A DNA stretch of 64,000 bases from Elusimicrobia bacterium GWF2_62_30 (GCA_001799995.1 MGUK01000044.1:1-64000), one strand, 5' to 3'. Positions 8,390 to 16,546 are shown, counted from the first letter of the stretch. Program-made: numbers and translations. Notes: generated from the letters alone by a model not told the origin.

Positions 8390-8617
8390 GTTAACTTTGT
8401 ATTCTCCATGTGTCCCCGTAAAACCCCGCGGCCGCGCTCCCGGCGGCCGTTTATAAGCGCCGCTAATACGCCGTGCCTGGCGGTCCGCCTGTCCCCCCCA
8501 TGAAAACGGCGCCGGTCCCGGTACGGCCTGTTCCCGGGGGATAAGAAGAATTAATAACCTTAGCCGGCCGCGAACCGCCGGGCCCGGCAGCGGCGGACAC
8601 CCGTAACTGTAATTATG
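8390..8617. other. Non-coding gap between divergent hydB and sixA
   Basis: About 230 GC-rich bases with no supportable ORF. Several short GC-rich inverted repeats occur, such as GGCGGCC near 8440 and CCGGCCGC near 8563, but no recognisable riboswitch, operator or terminator with a T-run. It must contain the promoters of both flanking genes. Confidence 0.5.
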
Positions 8618-8623
8618 TAAAAT
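8618..8623 (+). promoter_or_regulatory. TANNNT box six bases before the sixA-like start (leaderless type)
   Basis: TAAAAT at 8618-8623 is followed by six bases and then ATG at 8630. No Shine-Dalgarno sequence precedes the ATG. Such spacing puts the transcription start at or beside the ATG. Confidence 0.5.
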
Positions 8624-8629
8624 ACTTTT

Positions 8630-9121
8630 ATGAACGACCTGGTCTTCTTACGCCACGGCCATGCGCTCGGAGCTTCCGAAGCCGGCGTCAAGTCCGATTC
8701 CGAACGGCCTCTTTCAGCGCTGGGCCTGGCCGAAGCGGCCGGCTCCGCGGAGCGCCTCAGGAAGGAAGGCTTCTCCCCGGCGCTGATAGTCTCGAGCCCG
8801 TTCAGGCGCGCCGCCTCCACGGCGGACATTGCGGCAGAATTTTTTCCCGGGGCGCGCAGGCTGACCATGAACGCCCTGAGCGAAGGCGACGCGGGGGCCG
8901 TGCTGGACTTCCTTTCCGGCACCGGGCTGCCGGAAGGCGCCGGCCTCCTGGTGGTCGGGCACCAACCCCTGATCGGGGCCCTGGCCGGGCACTTCCTGGC
9001 CATGCCCGACCTCCCGATGGCGCCGGCCGGCTTCGCGCGCATACGCACCGGGAAGGGCTTCAACCCTTCCCCCGCCAACACCCTTACCGAACATTACATC
9101 CCCGGCGGGAAACCCGTTTGA
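8630..9121 (+). CDS. sixA: SixA-type phosphohistidine phosphatase
   Basis: A 163-residue histidine-phosphatase-fold protein. The catalytic FLRHGHA opens the sequence, the Arg-containing IVSSPFRRAASTA follows, and the second catalytic His lies in LLVVGHQPLIG. The short form without a cap domain matches SixA, which removes phosphate from histidine in phosphorelay or PTS proteins. The stop overlaps the TTG start of the SpoIID-like gene by four bases, so the two genes are translationally coupled. Confidence 0.8.
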   Translation: MNDLVFLRHGHALGASEAGVKSDSERPLSALGLAEAAGSAERLRKEGFSPALIVSSPFRRAASTADIAAEFFPGARRLTMNALSEGDAGAVLDFLSGTGLPEGAGLLVVGHQPLIGALAGHFLAMPDLPMAPAGFARIRTGKGFNPSPANTLTEHYIPGGKPV

Positions 9122-10254
9122 AGATACTCCTCCTTATCCTACTGGCCGCCGCGCCGGCTTTTCCGCAGGAGAAGCCGATAGAGGTGCGCCTCTATTCCCT
9201 GCACAAGTTCCCGGCCGTAGAGCTGGAATCCGACGGGGTCTCGGTGTTCGTCGGCGAACGCCTCCTGAAAGGCCGCGGCAGGATAACCGCCCGCGGGAAC
9301 CTCGTCGCGCTGGATTCCGACATCAAGGCCGGCGGCGCCAGGATAGAAGCGACGGCCTACGGCAAAGGCGTCTGGCTCTCCGGCAAAGGCCTGCCGCGGC
9401 GCCTTTACCGCGGCAAACTCACCTTCTCCGCCCGGAACGGCAAATTGAAAATAATAAATTCCCTCCCGCTGGAGACCTACCTGTCCGGCGTGGTTTCGGC
9501 GGAGGCCTCGGACCTGTCACAGCGGGAAGCCTGCAGGGCGCAGGCGGTGGCGGCCCGCACTTATACCCTTACGCACATGTACAACCACATAAAGGAAGGG
9601 TACAACATGTGCGATTCCTCGCACTGCCAGCTCTATCCCGGGCTGGGCGAGATCCAGCCTAAAGCGCAGGAGGCCGCCGATTCAACCCGCGGCGAACTGC
9701 TTTACTACCGCGGCGCGCCGGCGGACGCCTTTTATCATTCGGCCTGCGGCGGGCATACCGCGGTAATGACGGACGTCTGGCCTTTTGAACACAGGAAATA
9801 CCTGGTCTCGGTGCGCGACGGGCCGGCCGGAAAACCCTATTGTTCCATTGCGCCGGGCTTCTACTGGAAGACCCAGATCTACTACAGCGGGCTAACCCGC
9901 ATAGCGCGCGGCGCGGGCTGGATCAGCTCCGGCGAGGAGGCCACCGGGCTGCGCATCTCGGCCTGGGGCGCTTCCGGGCGCGCGGCCAAGCTGGAGATCT
10001 ACACGCAGGTGCGCCGCGTTACCGTGCCCGCCACCGAATTCTATCACGGCGTGGGGCGGCGGGCCGGCTGGCAGGCCGTCAGAAGTTCCTTCTTCAAGAT
10101 CTATTCGGGCAAGGATCATGTGATACTGGAAGGCGCGGGCAGCGGGCACGGCGTGGGGATGTGCCAGTGGGGCGCGGAAGGCATGGCGCGCAAAGGGTTC
10201 AGCTACCGCGCGATCCTGCAGCATTATTACCCCGGAACGGAGATCATAAAATGA
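9118..10254 (+). CDS. SpoIID/LytB-domain peptidoglycan protein
   Basis: The 378-residue protein starts at TTG (9118), overlapping the preceding stop. A signal peptide (KILLLILLAAAPAFPQ) shows export. The SpoIID domain follows: YLSGVVSAEA, ACRAQAVAARTYTLTH, AFYHSACGGHTA and the C-terminal GSGHGVGMCQWGAEGMA, all family hallmarks. SpoIID of spore formers is a lytic transglycosylase acting on denuded glycan strands; in non-spore-formers such proteins are thought to remodel the wall. The gene overlaps a tiny downstream ORF by ATGA. Confidence 0.88.
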   Translation: MKILLLILLAAAPAFPQEKPIEVRLYSLHKFPAVELESDGVSVFVGERLLKGRGRITARGNLVALDSDIKAGGARIEATAYGKGVWLSGKGLPRRLYRGKLTFSARNGKLKIINSLPLETYLSGVVSAEASDLSQREACRAQAVAARTYTLTHMYNHIKEGYNMCDSSHCQLYPGLGEIQPKAQEAADSTRGELLYYRGAPADAFYHSACGGHTAVMTDVWPFEHRKYLVSVRDGPAGKPYCSIAPGFYWKTQIYYSGLTRIARGAGWISSGEEATGLRISAWGASGRAAKLEIYTQVRRVTVPATEFYHGVGRRAGWQAVRSSFFKIYSGKDHVILEGAGSGHGVGMCQWGAEGMARKGFSYRAILQHYYPGTEIIK

Positions 10255-10310
10255 GCGAACTTCGATCGCTGATACCGGGCGCGTCTATCTTCTGGAGCTA
10301 TTGGAACTAG
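10251..10310 (+). CDS. Possible 19-residue ORF coupled to the SpoIID gene
   Basis: An ATG overlapping the SpoIID stop (ATGA) opens a frame for MSELRSLIPGASIFWSYWN, ending in TAG just before the convergent histidine kinase gene. The end is aromatic-rich. Nothing recognisable; it may be a chance frame or a leftover of a longer gene. Confidence 0.2.
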   Translation: MSELRSLIPGASIFWSYWN

Positions 10311-10316
10311 CGGCCG

Positions 10317-11576
10317 TCAGCCGCCCTGCGGAAGGAAAACCTCTATCTTTGCCCCGCCGCCCTCCGCGTTGGAGAGCCTGAGCTCCCCGCCGTGGCGCTG
10401 CGCTATCTGGTCGCAGACGTAAAGCCCCAGGCCGGTACCACCGGCTTCCCCGCGCGTAGTGGCGAAAGCCTTTATCCCCCCGTCGAGGAGCTCCCGCGGG
10501 AAGCCGGGGCCGTTATCCGTGACAAGCACGCGCACCGCCGCGCCTTCGGCGGCGGCCGAGAGCAGCACGCGCCCCCCTTCCGGGACGAACGAGATGGAGT
10601 TGGACAGGACGTTGATGAGCAGGCGTTCGATGTGGATCCGGCTCATCCGCAGCCGCAGCCCTTCCGGGATGTCCGTCTCCAGGGAAACGGACTTTTTGCG
10701 CGCCGAATATTCCACGAGCGCTACGGCGCCGGCGGCGGCGTCCTTCAGCGGCGCTTCCTTGAAATCGTATTCACGGCCCCGCGAGAGGTCCAGGGCGCTG
10801 TCGATCATCGTCCTGGCCAGCGTGGCGGCCTGTATGATCCGGTCCAGGTCCGCTTTTTCCGGCTTCTCGTCCTCGGAAGCGACCTGGGCGCTCAGCAGGA
10901 TCACCGAAAGCGCGTTGCCGAGGTCGTGCATTACGCCGCTGACCAGCGTGCCGACCTCGCTGGCCGAGGCTGTTTTCACGATCTCGCGTTCTTTCAGCGT
11001 GATCTCGCCGGCCAGGCGCTCCACCTCGCCGCGCTTGGCGGCCAGCACCAGCTCAGCCTTTTTGCGCGACTGCGCGGTGCGGTACACCACCCCGGCGGAA
11101 AAAGCCAGCACCCCGGCCTTTACCGCGAAGGAAAGGACTTCCGCCATTCCCCCCGAGCCCAGGGGCCAGGAAAGGGCCCCGATCGCCAGCACGCAGAGGA
11201 ACACCACCCCGAAGGCGTCCTTGAAACTGGCCATCAGCGAGGCCGCGAAGACGGGCAGCAGGTAAAGCACCCAGAAATACGACTCCCCTTTGCCGGAGCA
11301 GTACAGGACGCCGGTGATTATCCACATATTGGCCAGCAGGATAACGTCCACCAGCCACAGGTTTACGGAAGCCCTGCGCCGCAGGAGATAGTTGAAGCCG
11401 AAGTTGAAGACCAGGAGCAGGAGAAAGAAATAAAGTATGCGCGGGTATTCTATCTGCGCGCTGTTGCGGTAGAAATACGCCAGCGCTATCATGAAGATAG
11501 AGAACACTACCTCGTAGGAATTGCGCGAGAAGCTGGTGACTTCACCGCGGTCTAGGGCTTTCAGGACTTTATTCAT
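10317..11576 (-). CDS. Membrane sensor histidine kinase
   Basis: The 419 residues start at MNKVLKALDRG. The much longer open frame upstream is the out-of-frame shadow of the neighbouring nuclease gene. About six N-terminal hydrophobic segments form a membrane sensor. Then comes a dimerisation domain with the phospho-acceptor His in VSGVMHDLGNALSVI, and an ATPase domain with N-box LINVLSNSISFV, DNGPGFP and GGTGLGLYVC. Its response-regulator partner is not adjacent; the receiver fusion protein at 13035 is a candidate, though two genes lie between. The signal sensed is unknown. Confidence 0.85.
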   Translation of the reverse strand: MNKVLKALDRGEVTSFSRNSYEVVFSIFMIALAYFYRNSAQIEYPRILYFFLLLLVFNFGFNYLLRRRASVNLWLVDVILLANMWIITGVLYCSGKGESYFWVLYLLPVFAASLMASFKDAFGVVFLCVLAIGALSWPLGSGGMAEVLSFAVKAGVLAFSAGVVYRTAQSRKKAELVLAAKRGEVERLAGEITLKEREIVKTASASEVGTLVSGVMHDLGNALSVILLSAQVASEDEKPEKADLDRIIQAATLARTMIDSALDLSRGREYDFKEAPLKDAAAGAVALVEYSARKKSVSLETDIPEGLRLRMSRIHIERLLINVLSNSISFVPEGGRVLLSAAAEGAAVRVLVTDNGPGFPRELLDGGIKAFATTRGEAGGTGLGLYVCDQIAQRHGGELRLSNAEGGGAKIEVFLPQGG

Positions 11577-11608
11577 ACCAGAGCTATCCCAACCGCGGCG
11601 GCGCGGCT

Positions 11609-12358
11609 TTATCCGGGCCAGGGGCCGGTCCCGTCCCACTTCCTGGCGGGGGATTCGGCGCAGAGCTCCCTTATCGGGCAGCGCTGGCAGTTCCCTTTGC
11701 GCGACATATCGAGCGCGAGCATTTTCTCCGCCGTAGCGCGGATCAGGTCGAGCGTGGCCGTCTCCGTGGCGGGGTCGTAAGGGATGGCCACCTTGCGCGG
11801 CCCGCCGGACAGGATCATGTACCCGACGGCGCCTACCTTCAGGTCCAGGGCGCGGGAAAGGCCCAGCGCGTAAATGGAAAGCTGCAGGCTGCCGGTGACG
11901 TCTTCCGGGGTCTTGGTCTCGAACCCCATCTTGTAATCGATAAGCTCGACGAGCCCGCCGGGCAGCTGGTCGACGCGGTCTATGGTCCCTTTGATGAGCC
12001 ATTTCTCGAAAGGGAACACGAACTGCTTCTCCCAGTAGATGGTCCGCGCCTTGTGCTCCTGGTTATACCTCCACCAGTCCTCGAGCACGGCCGCCCCGCG
12101 GTTGTAGAATTCCATCCCCTGCTGCGCGCTGGCGTAGCCCTGGTGCAGCCAGGAATCCTCGTAATACATCATCAGGTCGCCGAGGTCGCCGCCCCCGGCG
12201 TGATAGCGGGCCAGCGCCCGGTGCACCGAAAGGCCGAGGGACGAGAAAGGGGTAGGCGGGGCGAAGCGCCGCTCCACGTAGAGATGGCGATAGAGAAAAG
12301 GACAGTCAAGATAAGCGCGGAGCTTGCTGTAATTGATCTCAAGCGGGTCGAAGATCAT
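11609..12358 (-). CDS. PD-(D/E)XK nuclease, RecB/Cas4-like with a cysteine cluster
   Basis: A 249-residue single-domain nuclease. The catalytic core is visible as IKGTIDRVD (Asp) and ELIDYKMG (D-x-K), followed by LQLSIYALGL (the RecB-family QLxxYA motif). One cysteine near the N-terminus (YLDCPFLYR) and three near the C-terminus (NCQRCPIRELC) would bind a 4Fe-4S cluster, as in AddB/Cas4 nucleases. No CRISPR genes are present, so a DNA-repair role is more likely than Cas4. The first four bases overlap the 3' end of the rsmD-like gene (ATGA). Confidence 0.8.
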   Translation of the reverse strand: MIFDPLEINYSKLRAYLDCPFLYRHLYVERRFAPPTPFSSLGLSVHRALARYHAGGGDLGDLMMYYEDSWLHQGYASAQQGMEFYNRGAAVLEDWWRYNQEHKARTIYWEKQFVFPFEKWLIKGTIDRVDQLPGGLVELIDYKMGFETKTPEDVTGSLQLSIYALGLSRALDLKVGAVGYMILSGGPRKVAIPYDPATETATLDLIRATAEKMLALDMSRKGNCQRCPIRELCAESPARKWDGTGPWPG

Positions 12359-12936
12359 TTCTTAAGGCGGAAGAAATCCACGAAAGAATCCCCGTATTTT
12401 TCGCGCCGGGTCATTTCCAGTCCGGCGGGGGCGGTAACCTCTTCCTTGTTGTGGTGCTGCAGCACGATGACGGCGTTGGGGGCGGCTATGCCGGACGCGG
12501 CCAGCAGTTCCAGCGTTTCCATGCTGTAGAACAGCGGCAAGTTCTCGTCGGTGCGGTAGGGCGGCCCCATGAAAACTATGTCGTAGCCTTTATAATCCGA
12601 ATAATGTTCCAGCCATTTCAGCCCGGAGAGCACGTCGGCCTTGAGGGCTTTCGCCTGCTCTTTAAAGTCCAGGGCTTCGATATTGCGCTCGATGACCTTC
12701 AGGCACTGGCCGTCCTTCTCGACGAACACCGCCTTGGAGGCGCCGCGCGAGAGGGCTTCCAGGCCGACGGTGCCCACCCCGGCGTAAAGGTCGAGGAAGG
12801 TCGCCCCGGTCACGTAGGGCCGGAGGATGTCGAACAGCGACTGGCGGATACGGGCGGAGATGGGTTTTACGAACTTGTCCTTCGGCACGGAATAGATCTT
12901 CCTGCTTCCCCTGGTGCCGGCTATTATACGCATCAT
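12355..12936 (-). CDS. rsmD: RsmD-like 16S rRNA (guanine-N2) methyltransferase with altered catalytic motif
   Basis: About 193 residues starting at MMRIIAGTRGSRKI, where GGGA lies seven bases upstream; longer open sequence upstream does not look like protein of this family. RsmD methylates G966 of 16S rRNA. The SAM site FLDLYAGVGTVGLEALSRGA and the acidic FVEKD are normal. The catalytic motif, DPPY/F in the family, reads GPPY here (Gly124), losing the usual Asp. The DNA is unambiguous on this point, so this is either a sequence error, a real change, or loss of activity. Confidence 0.8.
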   Translation of the reverse strand: MMRIIAGTRGSRKIYSVPKDKFVKPISARIRQSLFDILRPYVTGATFLDLYAGVGTVGLEALSRGASKAVFVEKDGQCLKVIERNIEALDFKEQAKALKADVLSGLKWLEHYSDYKGYDIVFMGPPYRTDENLPLFYSMETLELLAASGIAAPNAVIVLQHHNKEEVTAPAGLEMTRREKYGDSFVDFFRLKK

Positions 12937-13021
12937 ATTAAAGTCCCTTTGTTGCCAGCGGGGCAGGAATAAAGCCTTAACGCCGGCGCAACATTTCCTT
13001 AACCGCAAAAAATGTATAATG

Positions 13022-13027
13022 TATTAT
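13022..13027 (+). promoter_or_regulatory. TANNNT box seven bases before the receiver/MBL gene start
   Basis: TATTAT at 13022-13027 is followed by seven bases and ATG at 13035. A second box, TATAAT, lies at 13015-13020. No Shine-Dalgarno sequence precedes the start. Confidence 0.45.
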
Positions 13028-13034
13028 AGTAAAT

Positions 13035-14363
13035 ATGGAGAAACCCGATATCATAGTCGTTGACGACGACCCCATGGTGGGCGAGCTTTCCCGCGACCTG
13101 CTTACCGACGGCGGCTACACGGTCACGCTCGTACAGGACTCCATGCAGGCTATCCCGATTATTAAGCAGCAGGTCCCGCGGCTGATCGTCACCGACATCA
13201 TGATGCCGGGCATCAGCGGCATGGACATCTGCAAAGCGGTCAAGTCCGACCCCGCCCTGCGCCATATCAAGATCATCGTAGTTTCCGGCAAATCCTACCA
13301 GGTGGAAAAGCAGCGCGCCTTCCAGTTCGGCGCCGATTTCTTCCTGCAGAAACCCTATAACGTCGAGACCTTCTTCTCCACGGTGAAGAACATCCTGGAC
13401 GGCACCCAGGCCAACGCCGGCCGCCCCCCCGCCGCGCCGGCCGTGCCGGAAATAATCCGCGACAACGAATACGAGCAGGCCAGCGACCTGGGCGCCGGCC
13501 AGATCCGCGTGACCGTCTGGGGCTCGCGCGGGATGTCCCCGGTACTCCCCAACTCGGCTTCGCGCTACGGGCACCAGACCTCCTGCGTTTCGGTTGAGAC
13601 CCAGGAGCACCTGTTCGTCTTCGACGCCGGAACGGGCATAGTGGAGCTGGGCCGCGAGATAGTGCAGAAGAAGCGCCATTACAAGAACATCTGGGTCTGC
13701 CTCACACATTTCCACCTTGACCACATAATCGGGCTGGGCAGCTTCCTGCCGGCGTACGACTCCAATTTCTCCATACACCTGATAGGCGCCAACGACCCCG
13801 AAAAGAGCCTGAAGGAAGTGGCGCAGGCGGCTTTCTACAGCTCGTTCTCGGTAGCCAAGAACCCCCCGAAGGCCAAAATAGATATTTACGAGATCCTCGA
13901 GGACAACTACGAGCTGCTGCCGGGCATCAGGCTTTCTTCCATCTACTCCAACCACCCGACCAGCACGATGGTCTTCCTGCTGGAAGCGCTGGGCAAGAAA
14001 ATAGCTTACGCCCCCGACAGCGAGATCTGGGGCGACGCCACCGCTTTCCAGGACTACGACGAAAAGCTGGGCGGGTTCTTCCGCAACGCCGACATCCTGT
14101 TGCACGACGCGGCTTTCAGCGACAAGGATTTCGAGACGCATAAGAACGAAGGTCATTCCTGCGTTTCGACCACGGTGGATTTCGCCGCCGAGAAGGCCCA
14201 GGCGCGCGACCTCGTCCTGTTCCACGGCAACGCCGACTATTCGGACGAGGAACTGGACCAGCTGCTCGCCGACGCCAAGGCGCGCATCCAGGCGAAAGGA
14301 TTCGCCCTCAACTGCTTCATGCCCTCCGAAAAACAGTCTTTCCTGCTGCAGGGCCAGAAATAG
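13035..14363 (+). CDS. Response-regulator receiver fused to metallo-beta-lactamase-fold hydrolase
   Basis: A two-domain protein of 442 residues. The receiver domain (about 1-122) has the acidic pocket D10-D12, the phospho-acceptor D54 in IVTDIMMPG and K106 in FLQKPY. A Pro/Ala-rich linker (about 125-145) leads to an MBL-fold domain with FDAGTG, the metal motif H225-x-H227-x-D229-H230 (THFHLDH), YAPDSE and a C-terminal FHGNADYSDEEL. The output is therefore likely a phosphorylation-controlled hydrolase; the substrate cannot be told. No DNA-binding domain is present. Confidence 0.85.
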   Translation: MEKPDIIVVDDDPMVGELSRDLLTDGGYTVTLVQDSMQAIPIIKQQVPRLIVTDIMMPGISGMDICKAVKSDPALRHIKIIVVSGKSYQVEKQRAFQFGADFFLQKPYNVETFFSTVKNILDGTQANAGRPPAAPAVPEIIRDNEYEQASDLGAGQIRVTVWGSRGMSPVLPNSASRYGHQTSCVSVETQEHLFVFDAGTGIVELGREIVQKKRHYKNIWVCLTHFHLDHIIGLGSFLPAYDSNFSIHLIGANDPEKSLKEVAQAAFYSSFSVAKNPPKAKIDIYEILEDNYELLPGIRLSSIYSNHPTSTMVFLLEALGKKIAYAPDSEIWGDATAFQDYDEKLGGFFRNADILLHDAAFSDKDFETHKNEGHSCVSTTVDFAAEKAQARDLVLFHGNADYSDEELDQLLADAKARIQAKGFALNCFMPSEKQSFLLQGQK

Positions 14364-14388
14364 CGCCCGCCGCCCGAAGGCGCGGCAA

Positions 14389-14425
14389 AAGAAAATCCCG
14401 GGACAAGTCCCGGGATTTTCTTTTA
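14389..14425. terminator. Bidirectional intrinsic terminator
   Basis: AAAATCCCGGGA and TCCCGGGATTTT pair around a short ACAAG loop with A- and T-runs on the two sides. It serves the receiver/MBL gene and the convergent DUF3467 gene. Confidence 0.85.
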
Positions 14426-14442
14426 TGAAGGCCGGCCGCTCT

Positions 14443-14745
14443 CTAGCTGTGGCCGTGCGTTATATTGACGGCGCGCTCCGGCACGGCCCCGAACCGTTCC
14501 TCGTAGCGCTTGATATTCTCCAGCAGGGCCGCGAGGAAGCGCTTGGTGTGCACCGGGCTCGAGATCACCCTGGCGCGCAGTTTGGCCTTGGGCTGGTTGG
14601 GCTGGAGGAAAAGAAAATCGAAAATAAATTCGGTTTCGCTGTGGGTAACGCCCGCCAGGTTGGCGTAAATGCCCTGCGCGGTGGTTTCGTCCATCTGGAC
14701 CTCGAGCTGCAGCGGTTTATTCGGGTCCTGTTTATTTTCAGCCAT
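14443..14745 (-). CDS. DUF3467-family protein
   Basis: A 100-residue cytoplasmic protein with the DUF3467 signature: YANLAGVTHSETEFIFDFLFLQP, then a basic KAKLRARVISSPVHTKRFLAALLENIKRYE helix. The function of the family is unknown. A strong AAGGAGG site sits seven bases before the ATG. It is convergent with the receiver/MBL gene and divergent from the secreted protein gene at 14819. Confidence 0.75.
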   Translation of the reverse strand: MAENKQDPNKPLQLEVQMDETTAQGIYANLAGVTHSETEFIFDFLFLQPNQPKAKLRARVISSPVHTKRFLAALLENIKRYEERFGAVPERAVNITHGHS

Positions 14746-14762
14746 GCGGCCTCCTTAAAGCC

Positions 14763-14791
14763 TGTTCACGAACGCGTCTACAAAGTATAAT
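14763..14791 (+). promoter_or_regulatory. Candidate promoter of the secreted protein gene
   Basis: TGTTCA (14763-14768), 17 bases, then TATAAT (14786-14791). The -35 is weak but the spacing is ideal. The leader contains GGGAGA before the ATG at 14819. Confidence 0.4.
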
Positions 14792-14818
14792 ATATTTTCG
14801 CGTACGGGAGACAACAAA

Positions 14819-15820
14819 ATGAAACACCTCAGCCTCTTGATCCTGATCCTTTCGCTCGCCCCGGCGGCGCAGTCGGCGGACCAGGGCCTTAAATGCCAGG
14901 ATATCAGGCCTAAAATACGGTCGGTAAAGGTTTCCCGCATGCAGCCCCTGAAGCGGGGCGACAACTGGCTGGAAGGCTCCGCGAAGAACGTGCATTCCCA
15001 GTCCTGCGACCTCTACGGCATGAAGACGGAGGAGGCGGAATACGACGGCAAGACGCTGCTGCTGAAGACCGTTTACGAGTACCACGAGAAAGAGGCGGCG
15101 AAAAAGCTCTGCGAGACGCTGAGGTCCGAGGAGAAGATCACCACGACCTTCAGCGGCGAAGGCCGCTCCTCGCTCGACGAGTTCTGCCGCAGGAACAAGA
15201 AGAAGGATTTCGGCGTGGTGCTTGTTTATGACGCGACCCCGTCGCAGGGCAGAGAAACCACCCGCAAGCCCATCCGCCAGATCTTCCGGCTGTACAACGG
15301 GAAGGGGTTCGTTACCGAGGAGCACGCGTTCGACCCGACGATGAACCTGGAGACAGTGACGCTCTACGTCTACGACAAGGGCAACAACCTGACGGAAACG
15401 ACGGTGAACGATTTCGACGGCCGGCAGCTGCGGCGCGAGACGGCGGCCTGGAACAAGCCTACCCGCTCGAGGACCGTTTCGGAGTTCGGCGAGAACAACG
15501 AGCTGCGGCGCAAGGCCATCTACGAGCAGCGCGAGGACGGCACGCTGCGGCGCGAGGTCCGCACCACCCACGACTCCGGCGAGCAGGTAGTTTCGAAGTC
15601 CGAGGTCTACTGCGACGAGAAGGGCCGCTACCAGAAGGAGCTGGTCTACGACGCGGATTCGCCGGAGCCGGCCTATGAATTTACCTACGTGCTGAAGTTC
15701 GACGACAAGGGCAACTGGACCGAGGAGCGCAAGGCCAAGGTCATCGTTTATAACGGCAACCGCATGCCGGACAAGCAGCACGCCCCCGAACTGACCAAGC
15801 GCGAGATCCTTTACTACTGA
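14819..15820 (+). CDS. Secreted protein of unknown function with YD-like strand repeats
   Basis: The 333-residue protein has a signal peptide (LSLLILILSLAPAAQSA) and otherwise unrecognised sequence. The second half has repeating short segments such as LYVYDKGNNLTE, RTVSEFGENNELRRKAIYE and KSEVYCDEKGRYQKELVYD, reminiscent of YD/RHS-type beta repeats, each about 20-25 residues. Cysteines come in spaced pairs, suggesting disulfides. It is probably periplasmic or surface-exposed. It is followed within seven bases by two palindromic repeats. Confidence 0.6.
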   Translation: MKHLSLLILILSLAPAAQSADQGLKCQDIRPKIRSVKVSRMQPLKRGDNWLEGSAKNVHSQSCDLYGMKTEEAEYDGKTLLLKTVYEYHEKEAAKKLCETLRSEEKITTTFSGEGRSSLDEFCRRNKKKDFGVVLVYDATPSQGRETTRKPIRQIFRLYNGKGFVTEEHAFDPTMNLETVTLYVYDKGNNLTETTVNDFDGRQLRRETAAWNKPTRSRTVSEFGENNELRRKAIYEQREDGTLRREVRTTHDSGEQVVSKSEVYCDEKGRYQKELVYDADSPEPAYEFTYVLKFDDKGNWTEERKAKVIVYNGNRMPDKQHAPELTKREILYY

Positions 15821-15826
15821 ACCGGG

Positions 15827-15957
15827 TTGCGGACGGCCAGGGGGCCGCAGCGCAAAACGCGCTCGGCACACCGTGCCTCGCTCACCCTCCGGCCTCGGCG
15901 CTATGCAAGCCTCGGCCTCCGGAAGGTTTTGCGCTGCGGCCCCCTGGCCGTCTGCAG
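15827..15957. repeat. Palindromic intergenic repeat, copy 2 (diverged)
   Basis: The 131 bp element starts seven bases after the stop of the secreted protein gene. Terminal arms of about 31 bp are nearly perfect inverted repeats (GACGGCCAGGGGGCCGCAGC with its complement near 15930-15952). The core matches copy 1 in outline (CGCAAAACGCGCT ... GGAAGGTTTTGCG), but its middle is diverged. The arms share no evident sequence with those of copies 1, 3 and 4 apart from the inner AAAAC/GTTTT parts. Confidence 0.8.
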
Positions 15958-15992
15958 TCATCCACAGTATAGAAACCCTATAAACGACCACC

Positions 15993-16134
15993 CTGCCGGG
16001 ACTGACGCGGGGACCGGGTTAGCAAAACCTTCCGACGACCGAGCCTTGCGTAAGCGGCGAGGGAGGAGGATGAGCGAGGCCACGGTGCTGGCCGAGCGCG
16101 TTTTGCGTTCCGGTCCCCGCGTCAGTCCCGGCAG
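15993..16134. repeat. Palindromic intergenic repeat, copy 3
   Basis: The 142 bp element has perfect 25-base terminal inverted repeats (15993-16017 with 16110-16134). It has the same core as copy 1, from GCAAAACCTTCC to GCGCGTTTTGCG, but in the opposite orientation. It lies 35 bases from copy 2 in the inverted direction, within one convergent intergenic space. Confidence 0.88.
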
Positions 16135-16160
16135 CAATCTTTTTAGACATAAAACGACAT

Positions 16161-16192
16161 AAAAAACCGGCCCCGTTTTAAGGCGGGGCCGG
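16161..16192 (-). terminator. Intrinsic terminator of the cold-shock gene
   Basis: The stem CCGGCCCCG/CGGGGCCGG (16167-16175 with 16184-16192) is flanked on the left by six A, so the minus-strand transcript ends in a U-run after the hairpin. Confidence 0.85.
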
Positions 16193-16215
16193 CGGCTAAA
16201 GTAAAGAGGGGGTCT

Positions 16216-16431
16216 TTATTTAGCGGCCTGGGTTTTCCTTACGTTCACCGCTTTCGGGCCTTTGTCCGAATTCTCGGTGTCGAACTCGACTTCCTGGTTT
16301 TCCGCCAGGGTCTTGAAGCCTTCACCTGTTATGGAAGAGTGATGCACGAAGAGGTCTTTTGAGCCGTCCTCCGGGATGATAAAGCCGAACCCCTTCTTGT
16401 CGTTGAACCACTTTACTTTGCCTTTTGCCAT
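16216..16431 (-). CDS. cspA: CspA-family cold-shock protein
   Basis: The 71-residue single cold-shock domain has KGFGFI (RNP1) and DLFVHHSSI (RNP2). It binds RNA or single-stranded DNA and melts RNA structure. The C-terminus GPKAVNV matches the family, with a short TQAAK tail. An AGGAA site lies just before the ATG, and it has its own terminator. Confidence 0.95.
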   Translation of the reverse strand: MAKGKVKWFNDKKGFGFIIPEDGSKDLFVHHSSITGEGFKTLAENQEVEFDTENSDKGPKAVNVRKTQAAK

Positions 16432-16546
16432 TTCCTGATTACCTCTCTTTATTTACCGCTCTCCCGGCCGCGTCGCTGACCGTTCAACGCCGCCGGCCGG
16501 GCTCCGAAAACATTATATATTATTTTCCGGAAAGCGGCTGCCCGCG

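Noticed and set aside
6252-8390. 712-residue plus-strand frame
   Set aside because: Antisense to the hydrogenase genes hydD, hydG and hydB, whose motifs are clear.
11577-12002. N-terminal extension of the histidine kinase
   Set aside because: Arg-rich sequence in another frame of the nuclease gene; the true start is the ATG at 11576.
11609-12358. Cas4 of a CRISPR system
   Set aside because: No cas1/cas2 or repeat array in the window; gene sits between rsmD and a kinase, so a repair-type RecB-like nuclease is more likely.
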